From positions 1 through 51,066 of the forward strand of contig DATFLY010000036.1 of NCBI GenBank assembly GCA_035267185.1: a stretch of 51,066 nt of DNA, in the 5' to 3' direction. The stretch's first letter is position 1. Each line of letters begins with the position of its first letter. Both the position numbers and the translations under genes were made by a program. Shown piece after piece: positions 44,860 through 51,066 of the stretch. The DNA is from JAUIBE01 sp035267185 (lineage in GTDB: Bacteria; Pseudomonadota; Gammaproteobacteria; Xanthomonadales; SZUA-36). The notes under the pieces were generated by a model. It was not told the DNA's origin, did not search any database, and saw only the letters and a program-made list of their open reading frames with translations.

Positions 44860-46203
44860 TCAGGCTTTTTTACGACCCCGACCACCGCGCCTTCCTTCTC
44901 CCTTTCGACGTCTCCTGCCGGAAGGCTTGCCGCGGCGAGCTTCAGTTTTCCTGGCCGGAAACTTGTAGCCTACCTGTGCCTTGGTCCAGAACTCGGCCAG
45001 GGGCTCCAGTTCAGTGTCCTGTCCGGCACGCAACAAAAGAAAATCGTAAGCCGCACGAAACGTTCTGTCCGCAAGAATCCTGAGTGCTCGCTTGCCCCTG
45101 GTTTTCTGCAAGCGGGCCTGCATCACCCATATTTCGCGCGACACGGAACTGAATCGGCGAGGAACAGCTGTTCGAGTGGACTGCTTGCTAAACACGGGTT
45201 CACTGGCCAACAACAAGGAATCATGCATCGTGATTCCGTTTTCCATGTCTTGTTGGGCAATCTCCCAGACTGGCTGCCAAAGAAGGGATGCGAACAGGAA
45301 CGAAGGAGTGACCGGGAGCTCTCTCGAAACCCGATCGTCTGTATTTCGAAGCGCTTGCATCAACAACGGATCCGCTACAATTTTTCCGGACTCCCCGGAA
45401 GGCTTGAGCGCAGGAAACATTGCGGTACTCAGGCCGAAACGCTGCAGAGCCTCGAAGCTTCTCATCGCATGGCCAGTCAGGAAGAGCTTGCAAACCTCTT
45501 CAAACAGTCGCGCTGGCGGCACGTCTGCCAGCAAGAATGCAAGCTCAGGAATCAGCGCGGATGTGCGCTCGTCCGCTTCCACACCGAGTTTGGCAACGAA
45601 CCTTGCTGCCCTCAGCAAACGCACGGGATCTTCCCGATACCGCGTTTCCGGATCGCCGACCAGGCGTAACCTACGCTCCAACAGATCCTCGTAGCCACCT
45701 GTGAAGTCAGAGATATCACCGCCCACCGGGTCAAGAAACAGCGCGTTAATGGTGAAATCCCTGCGCATGGCATCTTCCTCCAGGGAACCCCAGACATTGT
45801 CACGGATGATTCGACCATCCTGAAGCTCACCACCCTTGCCGGCATCATGTGAGCCCCTGAAAGTCGCAACTTCTATCAGTACACCTTTTTGCCGGACATG
45901 AGCCAGTCGAAAACGCCGACCAATCAGTCGACACCTTGGAAAAACATGCTTCACTTGTTCAGGTGTGGCGTCAGTTGCGACGTCGAAATCTTTTGGTTTT
46001 TTTCCGAGCAACAGGTCTCGCACGCTGCCGCCAACGATAAACGCCATGTAGCCTGCCTGTTGCAAAGCGCTGACAACTTCGGTGGCTACCGGACATAGTT
46101 GGTCTACGGCAATCCGGTGTTGTGACGCCGGTATGGTGATGAGTTTTGTAATTGTGCCTTCCAGAATTTTTGTTCGAAGGTCTTCATTTGCCTTCGCAAT
46201 CAT
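44860..46203 (-). CDS. pcnB: Poly(A) polymerase I
   Basis: A 447-residue class II nucleotidyltransferase that adds poly(A) tails to RNA 3' ends and so promotes decay. The catalytic GGS (58-60) and DFD (Asp72 and Asp74) are present, followed by EEDAMRRDFTINALFLDP and the RLVGDPETRYREDPVRLLRAARF neck. Compared with CCA-adding enzymes the protein is long and ends in an Arg/Lys/Gly-rich tail (about 420-447), which favours poly(A) polymerase. The pcnB-folK adjacency supports this. The ATG is at 46203. Confidence 0.93.
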   Translation of the reverse strand: MIAKANEDLRTKILEGTITKLITIPASQHRIAVDQLCPVATEVVSALQQAGYMAFIVGGSVRDLLLGKKPKDFDVATDATPEQVKHVFPRCRLIGRRFRLAHVRQKGVLIEVATFRGSHDAGKGGELQDGRIIRDNVWGSLEEDAMRRDFTINALFLDPVGGDISDFTGGYEDLLERRLRLVGDPETRYREDPVRLLRAARFVAKLGVEADERTSALIPELAFLLADVPPARLFEEVCKLFLTGHAMRSFEALQRFGLSTAMFPALKPSGESGKIVADPLLMQALRNTDDRVSRELPVTPSFLFASLLWQPVWEIAQQDMENGITMHDSLLLASEPVFSKQSTRTAVPRRFSSVSREIWVMQARLQKTRGKRALRILADRTFRAAYDFLLLRAGQDTELEPLAEFWTKAQVGYKFPARKTEARRGKPSGRRRRKGEGRRGGRGRKKA

Positions 46204-46234
46204 TATTTTAATGTTTACCCATTGTGATCACATT

Positions 46235-46270
46235 TATTGATCAACTCGGGCACGCTAGTTTACCATGAGC
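46235..46270 (+). promoter_or_regulatory. Possible promoter for tRNA-Glu
   Basis: TTGATC is followed, after about 18 bases, by TACCAT, ahead of the tRNA on the plus strand. The -10 is weak; the location is right, about 50 bases upstream of the tRNA. Confidence 0.3.
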
Positions 46271-46317
46271 GCCCGGTTCCAAGTGCCTGTCTCTGACAGC
46301 ACCCCCGAGCCGGCCGC

Positions 46318-46392
46318 GCTCCCTTCGTCTAGCGGTGAGGACGCCGCCCTCTCAAGGCGGAAACACGAGTTCGATTCTCGTAGGGAGCGCCA
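46318..46392 (+). tRNA. tRNA-Glu (CUC)
   Basis: A 75-nt tRNA with encoded CCA, acceptor GCTCCCT / AGGGAGC, discriminator G, the Glu-type TTCGTCTAGCGG D-arm start, anticodon loop CTCTCAA (anticodon CUC) and T loop TTCGATT. A T7 run follows directly, and fdxA begins 29 bases later on the same strand. Confidence 0.94.
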
Positions 46393-46421
46393 TTTTTTTG
46401 TGGAGATGTGCTGAGATACCC

Positions 46422-46745
46422 ATGACATTTGTAGTGACTGAAAACTGCATCAAGTGCAAATACACTGATTGTGTGGAAGTTTGTCCCGTTGATTGCTTTC
46501 ATGAAGGGCCAAACTTTCTGGTGATCGATCCGGAAGAATGCATTGACTGCACATTGTGCGAACCGGAATGCCCGGCCGAGGCCATTTATCCGGAGGATGA
46601 CCTGCCCGACGGCCAGGAACATTTCACGCAGTTAAATGCTGATTTGTCACTTGAGTGGCCGGTTATTACTGAGCGCGGTGAGCCGGCTTCGGACGCAGAC
46701 GACTGGGACGGCAAGGAAGGAAAACTGCAATACCTCGAAAAATAG
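46422..46745 (+). CDS. fdxA: Seven-iron ferredoxin FdxA
   Basis: A 107-residue ferredoxin of the Azotobacter FdI type, with one [3Fe-4S] and one [4Fe-4S] cluster. Cysteines fall at 9, 12, 17, 21 and 25, then 40, 43, 46 and 50, which matches the FdI pattern shifted by one. The C-terminal half is an acidic extension, normal for this family. The start MTFVVTENCIKC at 46422 is chosen over a longer frame that runs back into tRNA-Glu. Confidence 0.95.
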   Translation: MTFVVTENCIKCKYTDCVEVCPVDCFHEGPNFLVIDPEECIDCTLCEPECPAEAIYPEDDLPDGQEHFTQLNADLSLEWPVITERGEPASDADDWDGKEGKLQYLEK

Positions 46746-46746
46746 A

Positions 46747-46772
46747 TCTGAACGCGAATTTGCGTTTTCAGA
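46747..46772. terminator. Possible bidirectional terminator between fdxA and bamC
   Basis: CTGAACGC pairs imperfectly with GCGTTTTCAG in the 30-base convergent gap between the fdxA and bamC stops. The stem has a two-base bulge and only short T runs on each side. Confidence 0.3.
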
Positions 46773-46775
46773 GGT

Positions 46776-47399
46776 TTATCCCAGACGCTGCTTCAGAATA
46801 GCCAGCACATGCTCGGCGGCTTCCACCGGAACTTCACCACCATCTGCGTAGACCAGGTAGATGCGGGTCTTTGTCCCATCAGGCTGGGAAAGCGTGAGGT
46901 AACTGCCACTGTAGTCAGGTGGGTCAGCTCGCCAGAAAGCCATCTTTTCGAAAAACCCTTCATCCACGCCTGGTCGCACGTCTTCGTAATAGAAACGATA
47001 ACCACCATCCCCACCTTCTCCCAGCAGTTCCATTCCGCTTCTTTGAATCACAAACTCAAGGCGCCGCTCCACGCTGTTTGGAGAATCATCAACCAGTATG
47101 TAAACGCCTTCCGATGACCAGCGCATGATGGAGTTTCCGTCATCGGTTGACTGGTTGGCCAGAACCCGGGGCGGCACTGCGCTCATTTCGGTTGTGGGCA
47201 GGGGCAATGGCTGGTGCTCAATGATCAGGGCCGAAGTGGTGGTTGGTGTATCCAGATTGTCCGGGATTTTCAGGGGATCCGCTTCGATTGCATCGTAATA
47301 CTCCGGCTCGGATTCTTCCTTATCACCAAATATACCGCAGCCACCCAGTAGCAGGGAGCACACGATCAGACCAATAACTGACTTATCTGTATATTTCAT
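46776..47399 (-). CDS. bamC: Outer membrane protein assembly factor BamC, short form
   Basis: A 207-residue lipoprotein. The signal peptide ends in the lipobox LLGGC with the acylated Cys at 21. After an acidic, unstructured stretch with the conserved LKIPDNLDTPT, it has one helix-grip domain (MRWSSEGVYILVDDSPNSVERRLEFVIQ onward). E. coli BamC is about 344 residues with two such domains, so this is a shortened form. Position directly after dapA, as in E. coli (dapA-bamC), supports the call. Confidence 0.85.
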   Translation of the reverse strand: MKYTDKSVIGLIVCSLLLGGCGIFGDKEESEPEYYDAIEADPLKIPDNLDTPTTTSALIIEHQPLPLPTTEMSAVPPRVLANQSTDDGNSIMRWSSEGVYILVDDSPNSVERRLEFVIQRSGMELLGEGGDGGYRFYYEDVRPGVDEGFFEKMAFWRADPPDYSGSYLTLSQPDGTKTRIYLVYADGGEVPVEAAEHVLAILKQRLG

Positions 47400-47429
47400 T
47401 TTTGCCCATGTTCATTCGTAAACCCGATG

Positions 47430-48347
47430 TCATTCGCAAGCATTTACTGTTGACTTACACTCATTAGATTCACGAGAAATTTTGAGTTCATTCAGGCATT
47501 CGGTAATAGCACCGCGGAATTTCTCATTAAGCACCGTCAGTGGCAACCGAATCGCCGGGCCAATAAGACCCATCTCGTAAGCCGCCCATTTTACAGGAAT
47601 TGGATTTGTTTCGAGTGCCAGTGCCTGATAAAGATTCCCCAAAGATTCATTTATGGTTTCCGCCTGTTGCCAATTACCCTCCATGGCGTAATCACACATC
47701 TGGCTCATCGGCCAGGCGGCAACATTTGATGCGACCGATACCACACCTTTTGCACCAAGTTTCATGGCTTCAAGGCAGGTTGGATCATCACCACTGAGCA
47801 CTATGAAATCTTTCGGAGACCCGTTCACCAGCTGAGCAACACGCTGCAAATCTCCTACTGCTTCTTTCAGACCGATGATCCCGTCGTGCCCAGCCAGGGC
47901 ACACGCTGTTTCAGGCTCGAGGTCGACTGATGTTCGCGAAGGGACGTTATACATCAGGAGCGGAATCGAAATGGCATCCGCCACTGCAGTGTAATGTGCC
48001 ACGAGCCCGGCCTGGGTTGGGCGGTTGTAGTAAGGCGTCACCACCAAAACCGCCTCGGCTCCAATCGATTGCGCTTCAATACTCTGTTCGATGGTATGAC
48101 TGGTCGAGGCAGATCCGCTGCCTGCAATAATCGGAATTTTTCCTTCGGCAAGCCGAACCGATGCCGATATGAGCGAACGGAATTCTGTTTGACTCAGCGT
48201 GGCGGATTCGCCAGTGGTTCCCCCCACTACCAGCGCGCGCGTGCCGGCTTCCCGATGGAAGTCGATCAATATTTTCAGAGCCTTAAGGTCAATCTCACCG
48301 TTTGAGGTGAACGGCGTGACCAGGGCAACAATACTGCCGTAAAACAT
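47430..48347 (-). CDS. dapA: 4-hydroxy-tetrahydrodipicolinate synthase
   Basis: A 305-residue TIM-barrel aldolase condensing pyruvate and aspartate semialdehyde in lysine and meso-diaminopimelate synthesis. The Schiff-base Lys161 is in IIGLKEAVGD, with Tyr133 in LMYNVPSRT and Thr44/45 in GGTTGES, the usual catalytic set. I start at 48347 (MFYGSIVALVTPF), not at the longer frame from 48422. It precedes bamC by 30 bases and is divergent from bcp. Confidence 0.96.
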   Translation of the reverse strand: MFYGSIVALVTPFTSNGEIDLKALKILIDFHREAGTRALVVGGTTGESATLSQTEFRSLISASVRLAEGKIPIIAGSGSASTSHTIEQSIEAQSIGAEAVLVVTPYYNRPTQAGLVAHYTAVADAISIPLLMYNVPSRTSVDLEPETACALAGHDGIIGLKEAVGDLQRVAQLVNGSPKDFIVLSGDDPTCLEAMKLGAKGVVSVASNVAAWPMSQMCDYAMEGNWQQAETINESLGNLYQALALETNPIPVKWAAYEMGLIGPAIRLPLTVLNEKFRGAITECLNELKISRESNECKSTVNACE

Positions 48348-48495
48348 AGAATGGGAACGTTGGCAAGAACTGCCGGCCATGGTACTTGCGGTACCTGGTA
48401 CTGACAAGTATCCTGCAAACAAATCCGACCCGAAATATCACCGGGCTGTCCCGTCACCGCCAAGTAGGCGATTTACCCCTGGAACAATTTGATTC
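48348..48495. promoter_or_regulatory. Divergent dapA / bcp control region
   Basis: This 148-base gap must hold both promoters. TACTTG (48383-48388) and CAAGTA (48405-48410) form an inverted repeat around a GGTACC palindrome, a possible operator. No confident -10/-35 pair was assigned. Confidence 0.3.
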
Positions 48496-48969
48496 ATGAC
48501 CACTAAGGCGCCCCAGGTGGGCGAAAAAGTTGCCGATTTTTCAATTGCCGCAACCGGAGAAAAAACACTCTCCCTTTCAGACTTAAAGGGCCAGCACCTG
48601 GTCCTGTATTTTTACCCCCGCGACAACACGCCCGGCTGCACTCGTGAAGGCCAGGAATTCGGGGATGCCTACAAGGCATTCAAGGATGCCGGCGCCGAAA
48701 TCCTTGGCGTATCCCGCGACAGCCTCAAGGCACATGAAAACTTCAAGGCCAAGCAGGAATTTCCGTTCGATCTGTTGTCTGATCCGGATGAGACGCTTTG
48801 CAAGCAGTTTGATGTCATCAAGGAAAAGAACATGTACGGCCGCAAGGTTGTAGGCATCGAGAGAAGCACCTTCCTGATTGATGGCAAGGGCGTGTTGAGA
48901 CAGGAATGGCGAAAAGTGCGTGTGCCAGGCCATGTTGAAGCGGTCCTCGAAGCAGTTCGCGCGCTTTGA
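48496..48969 (+). CDS. bcp: Peroxiredoxin Bcp (thiol peroxidase)
   Basis: A 157-residue peroxiredoxin of the BCP/PrxQ group that reduces hydrogen peroxide and alkyl hydroperoxides using thioredoxin. The peroxidatic Cys48 lies in YPRDNTPGCTREGQEF. The resolving Cys found five residues later in E. coli Bcp is missing (GQEF instead), so this is probably a 1-Cys form or uses Cys102. YGRKVVGIERSTFLID is typical. It is 36 bases upstream of the PIN-PhoH gene on the same strand. Confidence 0.95.
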   Translation: MTTKAPQVGEKVADFSIAATGEKTLSLSDLKGQHLVLYFYPRDNTPGCTREGQEFGDAYKAFKDAGAEILGVSRDSLKAHENFKAKQEFPFDLLSDPDETLCKQFDVIKEKNMYGRKVVGIERSTFLIDGKGVLRQEWRKVRVPGHVEAVLEAVRAL

Positions 48970-49005
48970 TCGGCGTTACGGTTCTCACCAGTCGAAGCAA
49001 TCATC

Positions 49006-50400
49006 ATGGGTAACAACAAGCGTCTATATATCCTGGACACCAATGTGCTGATGCATGATCCCAGCGCCATCTTTCGTTTCGCGGAACATGACGTATTTCT
49101 GCCGATGATGGTGCTGGAAGAACTCGATGCAGCGAAGAAAGGTCTTTCAGAGGTATCCCGAAACGTACGCCAGGTCAGTCGATTCATTGGCGAGATGATG
49201 CAAATCCAGGGCGTGGATGACCTTGAAAACGGTCTGGCACTTAAACAACCGGAAGGCCTGGACCTGGAAGTTGGAACAGGCACCCTGTTCTTCCAGACTT
49301 CGATGCCGGAGATGCATTCCAGCCTGTTGCGTGACGGCTCATTTGCGGACAATGAAATTCTGAGCACCGCACTCTCGCTTAAGGAAAAGCAGTCAGACAG
49401 CGAGATTGTCCTTGTTTCAAAGGACATCAACCTGCGCATCAAGGCTGCAATCCTTGGCGTGCATGCCGAGGACTACTACAACGACAAGGCGCTTGACGAT
49501 CTGAGCCTGCTCTATAAGGGCGTCAAGGAACTGGACGAAGATTTTTGGGAAGAAAGCCAGGATCTCGAATCATGGAACGAAGGCAGCTGCACTTTTTACC
49601 GTGTACCCCGGCAGGAAAGCGACGACTGGTATCCAAGGCAGTGCGTAGTGATCGGCAGGAAGAATGTCGTTGAGGCCGTGGTCAGGGAAGTCAGTGATGA
49701 AAGCGTCGTGTTGAAACTGGTCGACGAATACTACTCGGGCAAAAGAAATGTCTGGGGCATCAATGCTCGTAACCGCGAGCAGAACTACGCGCTAAACCTG
49801 CTGACTGACCCCGACGTTGATTTCGTCACCCTGATGGGAACGGCCGGCACTGGCAAAACCCTTCTCACACTTGCTGCAGGGCTGTCGCAGGTGATGGACG
49901 AGAAGCGTTACACCGAGATCATCGTCACCCGGGCGACCGTCTCCATCGGCGAAGACATCGGCTATCTTCCTGGCACTGAAGAAGAAAAAATGACGCCGTG
50001 GATGGGTGCCCTGACCGACAACCTCGAGGTTCTTACCGAGCCCGCAGAAGGTGGCGAATGGGGCCGTGCTGCGACACAGGATTTACTCTCCAACCGGGTC
50101 AAGGTTCGGGCGCTGAATTTCATGCGTGGGCGCACCTTCCTCAACCGTTACGTCATCATCGACGAGGCTCAGAACATCACCCCCAAGCAGATGAAAGCGT
50201 TGCTGACTCGAGCGGGCCCTGGTACCAAAATGGTATGCCTGGGCAACGTCGAGCAGATTGATACACCCTACCTCACCGAAACCACGTCAGGATTGACTTT
50301 CGCCGTCGACCGCTTCAAGACATGGGAACACGCTGGGCACATCACCCTGCGTCGTGGTGAGCGCTCACGCCTGGCCGATTTCGCCTCAGAGGCTCTATAG
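49006..50400 (+). CDS. PIN domain - PhoH family ATPase (PhoH2 type)
   Basis: A 464-residue fusion of an N-terminal PIN nuclease domain and a C-terminal PhoH ATPase. The PIN acidic residues are visible: LDTNVLMHD (Asp11) and VLEELD (Glu39, Asp41), with a later Asp cluster around VLVSKDINLRIKA. The PhoH domain has Walker A GTAGTGKT at 278-285, the LPGTEEEKMTPWMGAL block and Walker B YVIIDEAQNITPKQMK. PhoH2 proteins unwind and cleave RNA; in mycobacteria they pair with an antitoxin, but no small upstream gene exists here. Confidence 0.93.
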   Translation: MGNNKRLYILDTNVLMHDPSAIFRFAEHDVFLPMMVLEELDAAKKGLSEVSRNVRQVSRFIGEMMQIQGVDDLENGLALKQPEGLDLEVGTGTLFFQTSMPEMHSSLLRDGSFADNEILSTALSLKEKQSDSEIVLVSKDINLRIKAAILGVHAEDYYNDKALDDLSLLYKGVKELDEDFWEESQDLESWNEGSCTFYRVPRQESDDWYPRQCVVIGRKNVVEAVVREVSDESVVLKLVDEYYSGKRNVWGINARNREQNYALNLLTDPDVDFVTLMGTAGTGKTLLTLAAGLSQVMDEKRYTEIIVTRATVSIGEDIGYLPGTEEEKMTPWMGALTDNLEVLTEPAEGGEWGRAATQDLLSNRVKVRALNFMRGRTFLNRYVIIDEAQNITPKQMKALLTRAGPGTKMVCLGNVEQIDTPYLTETTSGLTFAVDRFKTWEHAGHITLRRGERSRLADFASEAL

Positions 50401-50423
50401 GTTCATCAGGACCAAAACGGCTC

Positions 50424-50529
50424 CAGGTGACCAGTATTCCGTTCAAAAACACGCTGTAAATACATCCCTGTACGCTCGGATGATTCATCCCTGAATCATA
50501 CGGTTTTTGAACGAAACACTGCCCACCTG
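50424..50529 (+). repeat. Palindromic element copy 3 (subtype B)
   Basis: Outer arms 50424-50450 and 50503-50529 pair in about 23 of 27 positions. The core holds GTAAATAC (50456-50463), hairpin TACA-TCCC-TGTA, CTCGGATG, and inner hairpin GATTCA-TCCC-TGAATC, then ATACGGTTTTTG. It starts 24 bases after the PIN-PhoH stop and is co-oriented with it; the inner hairpin plus T run could terminate that gene. Confidence 0.85.
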
Positions 50530-50644
50530 AAGCTGTCGGCGTAGAGGTATAAGACACGAGTTGACCGGCAATGAGTTGAGTTTTTGAAGAAAATTCAAAG
50601 ACTACGAATCTGCCAAGCCCCACACCTTCGCACCCAAGTTCAGG
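50530..50644. other. Spacer between copies 3 and 4
   Basis: 115 bases with no gene, hairpin or repeat that I recognise. It does not resemble the 40278-40385 spacer in either orientation. Confidence 0.5.
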
Positions 50645-50749
50645 CCGCGTTGCGGGATGTCTTTCAGAAACCGTATGCGGCAGGGAAGCCGCATCCGAGT
50701 CTACAGGGATGTATTTACGACGAGTTTCTGAAAGACATCCCCAACGCGG
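50645..50749 (-). repeat. Palindromic element copy 4 (subtype A)
   Basis: Nearly perfect outer arms: 50645-50671 pairs with 50724-50749 with a single unpaired base. The core is the reverse complement of copy 1, and a 37-base central block is identical to copy 1. The inner hairpin GCGGC / GCCGC has a TTCCCT loop on the minus strand. It lies 40 bases after the stop of the transporter gene and is co-oriented with it. Confidence 0.88.
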
Positions 50750-50789
50750 TCATGCCAAAACGCAGAGTTTAAACTATTTCAATTGCAGT

Positions 50790-51066
50790 TTATGAGGCCG
50801 ACTCAGGATCCGTTTCCGGCTCCAGCTCGGACTCATCTTCTTTCTTCGGCCAAGCTCTCAGGATGGCATTGACCACAGTCGCCAGCGGAATGGCGAAGAA
50901 GACGCCCCAGAAGCCCCACAAGCCACCGAACACCAGGATGGCAAGAATGATAGCGATTGGATGCAGATTGACGACCTCGGAAAACAGGAGTGGCACCAGC
51001 AGGTTGCCATCAAGGGCCTGGATGATGGCATAGGCGATCATGATCTGACCAAAACCCCACCCCCAA
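50790..51066 (-). CDS. AI-2E / PerM family transporter, C-terminal part
   Basis: Only the last 91 residues are visible; the 5' end lies beyond the window. The sequence GWGFGQIMIAYAIIQALDGNLLVPLLFSEVVNLHPIAII followed by FGGLWGFWGVFFAIPLATVVNAI is the typical C-terminal membrane region of AI-2E/PerM-family proteins, which include autoinducer-2 exporters, Na+/H+ antiporters and permeases of unknown substrate. It ends in an acidic tail (EDESELEPETDPESAS). Substrate cannot be assigned. Confidence 0.9.
   Translation of the reverse strand, partial: WGWGFGQIMIAYAIIQALDGNLLVPLLFSEVVNLHPIAIILAILVFGGLWGFWGVFFAIPLATVVNAILRAWPKKEDESELEPETDPESAS

Noticed and set aside
46213..46236. CRP-like site (TGTGATCACA) upstream of pcnB
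   Set aside because: The two half-sites lack the required six-base spacer.
49006..50400. PhoH2-type toxin-antitoxin pair
   Set aside because: Only 36 bases separate this gene from bcp, leaving no room for a PhoAT-like antitoxin gene.
50580..50772. Short plus-strand frames encoding PSLQGCIY-like peptides in the repeat regions
   Set aside because: They are translations of the palindromic element itself, recur with each copy, and have no ribosome binding site or independent conservation.

Overview
The window reads as chromosomal DNA from a free-living gammaproteobacterium, probably an environmental, Chromatiales- or Woeseia-like lineage. This rests on gene content and order only: secG - tRNA-Leu - nuoA-N with separate nuoC and nuoD, tldD/pmbA next to yhdP and rng, the chain leuS-lptE-holA-nadD-rsfS-rlmH-maf, and pcnB-folK-panB-panC. 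No rRNA, CRISPR, prophage or insertion sequence was recognised. From about 5.0 to 38.6 kb every recognised gene lies on the minus strand.

Region by region. (1) Positions 1-6420 are an accessory block: the 3' part of an Acg-type nitroreductase, a CPBP membrane protease, a DUF6544 protein, two tandem single-pass membrane proteins of DUF6090 type, a broken alpha/beta-hydrolase gene whose 3' end is replaced by a degenerate copy of part of one of those membrane-protein genes, and selO. (2) 6421-6709 holds a palindrome-rich gap, a terminator and an initiator tRNA directly after nuoN. (3) 6761-21327 is a complete 14-gene respiratory complex I operon, preceded by tRNA-Leu(GAG), secG and tpiA. (4) 23049-32119 carries tldD, pmbA and a translationally coupled HExxH protein, then yhdP and rng. 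(5) 32183-38587 is a housekeeping chain for nucleotide hygiene, ribosome maturation, NAD synthesis, the DNA polymerase clamp loader, LPS transport and leucyl-tRNA synthesis. (6) 38688-51066 holds a HerA-like ATPase, pgi, pantothenate and folate genes, pcnB, tRNA-Glu(CUC), fdxA, bamC-dapA, bcp, a PIN-PhoH ATPase and the end of an AI-2E/PerM-family transporter.

The most unusual material is non-coding. Four copies of a roughly 110-bp palindromic element occupy the two large convergent gene gaps (40.16-40.55 kb and 50.42-50.75 kb). Each copy sits just after a gene and points the same way as that gene. Each has two small hairpins with TCCC or TCCA loops, enclosed by long outer arms whose sequence differs between copies but stays complementary within a copy. 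The four copies fall into two subtypes, and each gap holds one of each in inverted orientation. A separate gap between panC and pgi contains a good extended -10 promoter, a 5' hairpin and a strong terminator with no reading frame, which suggests an undescribed small RNA of about 105 nt.

Starts were chosen from family N-termini, overlaps and ribosome binding sites, and often differ from the longest open frame. Function calls rest on motif and family recognition by eye; no searches were run.
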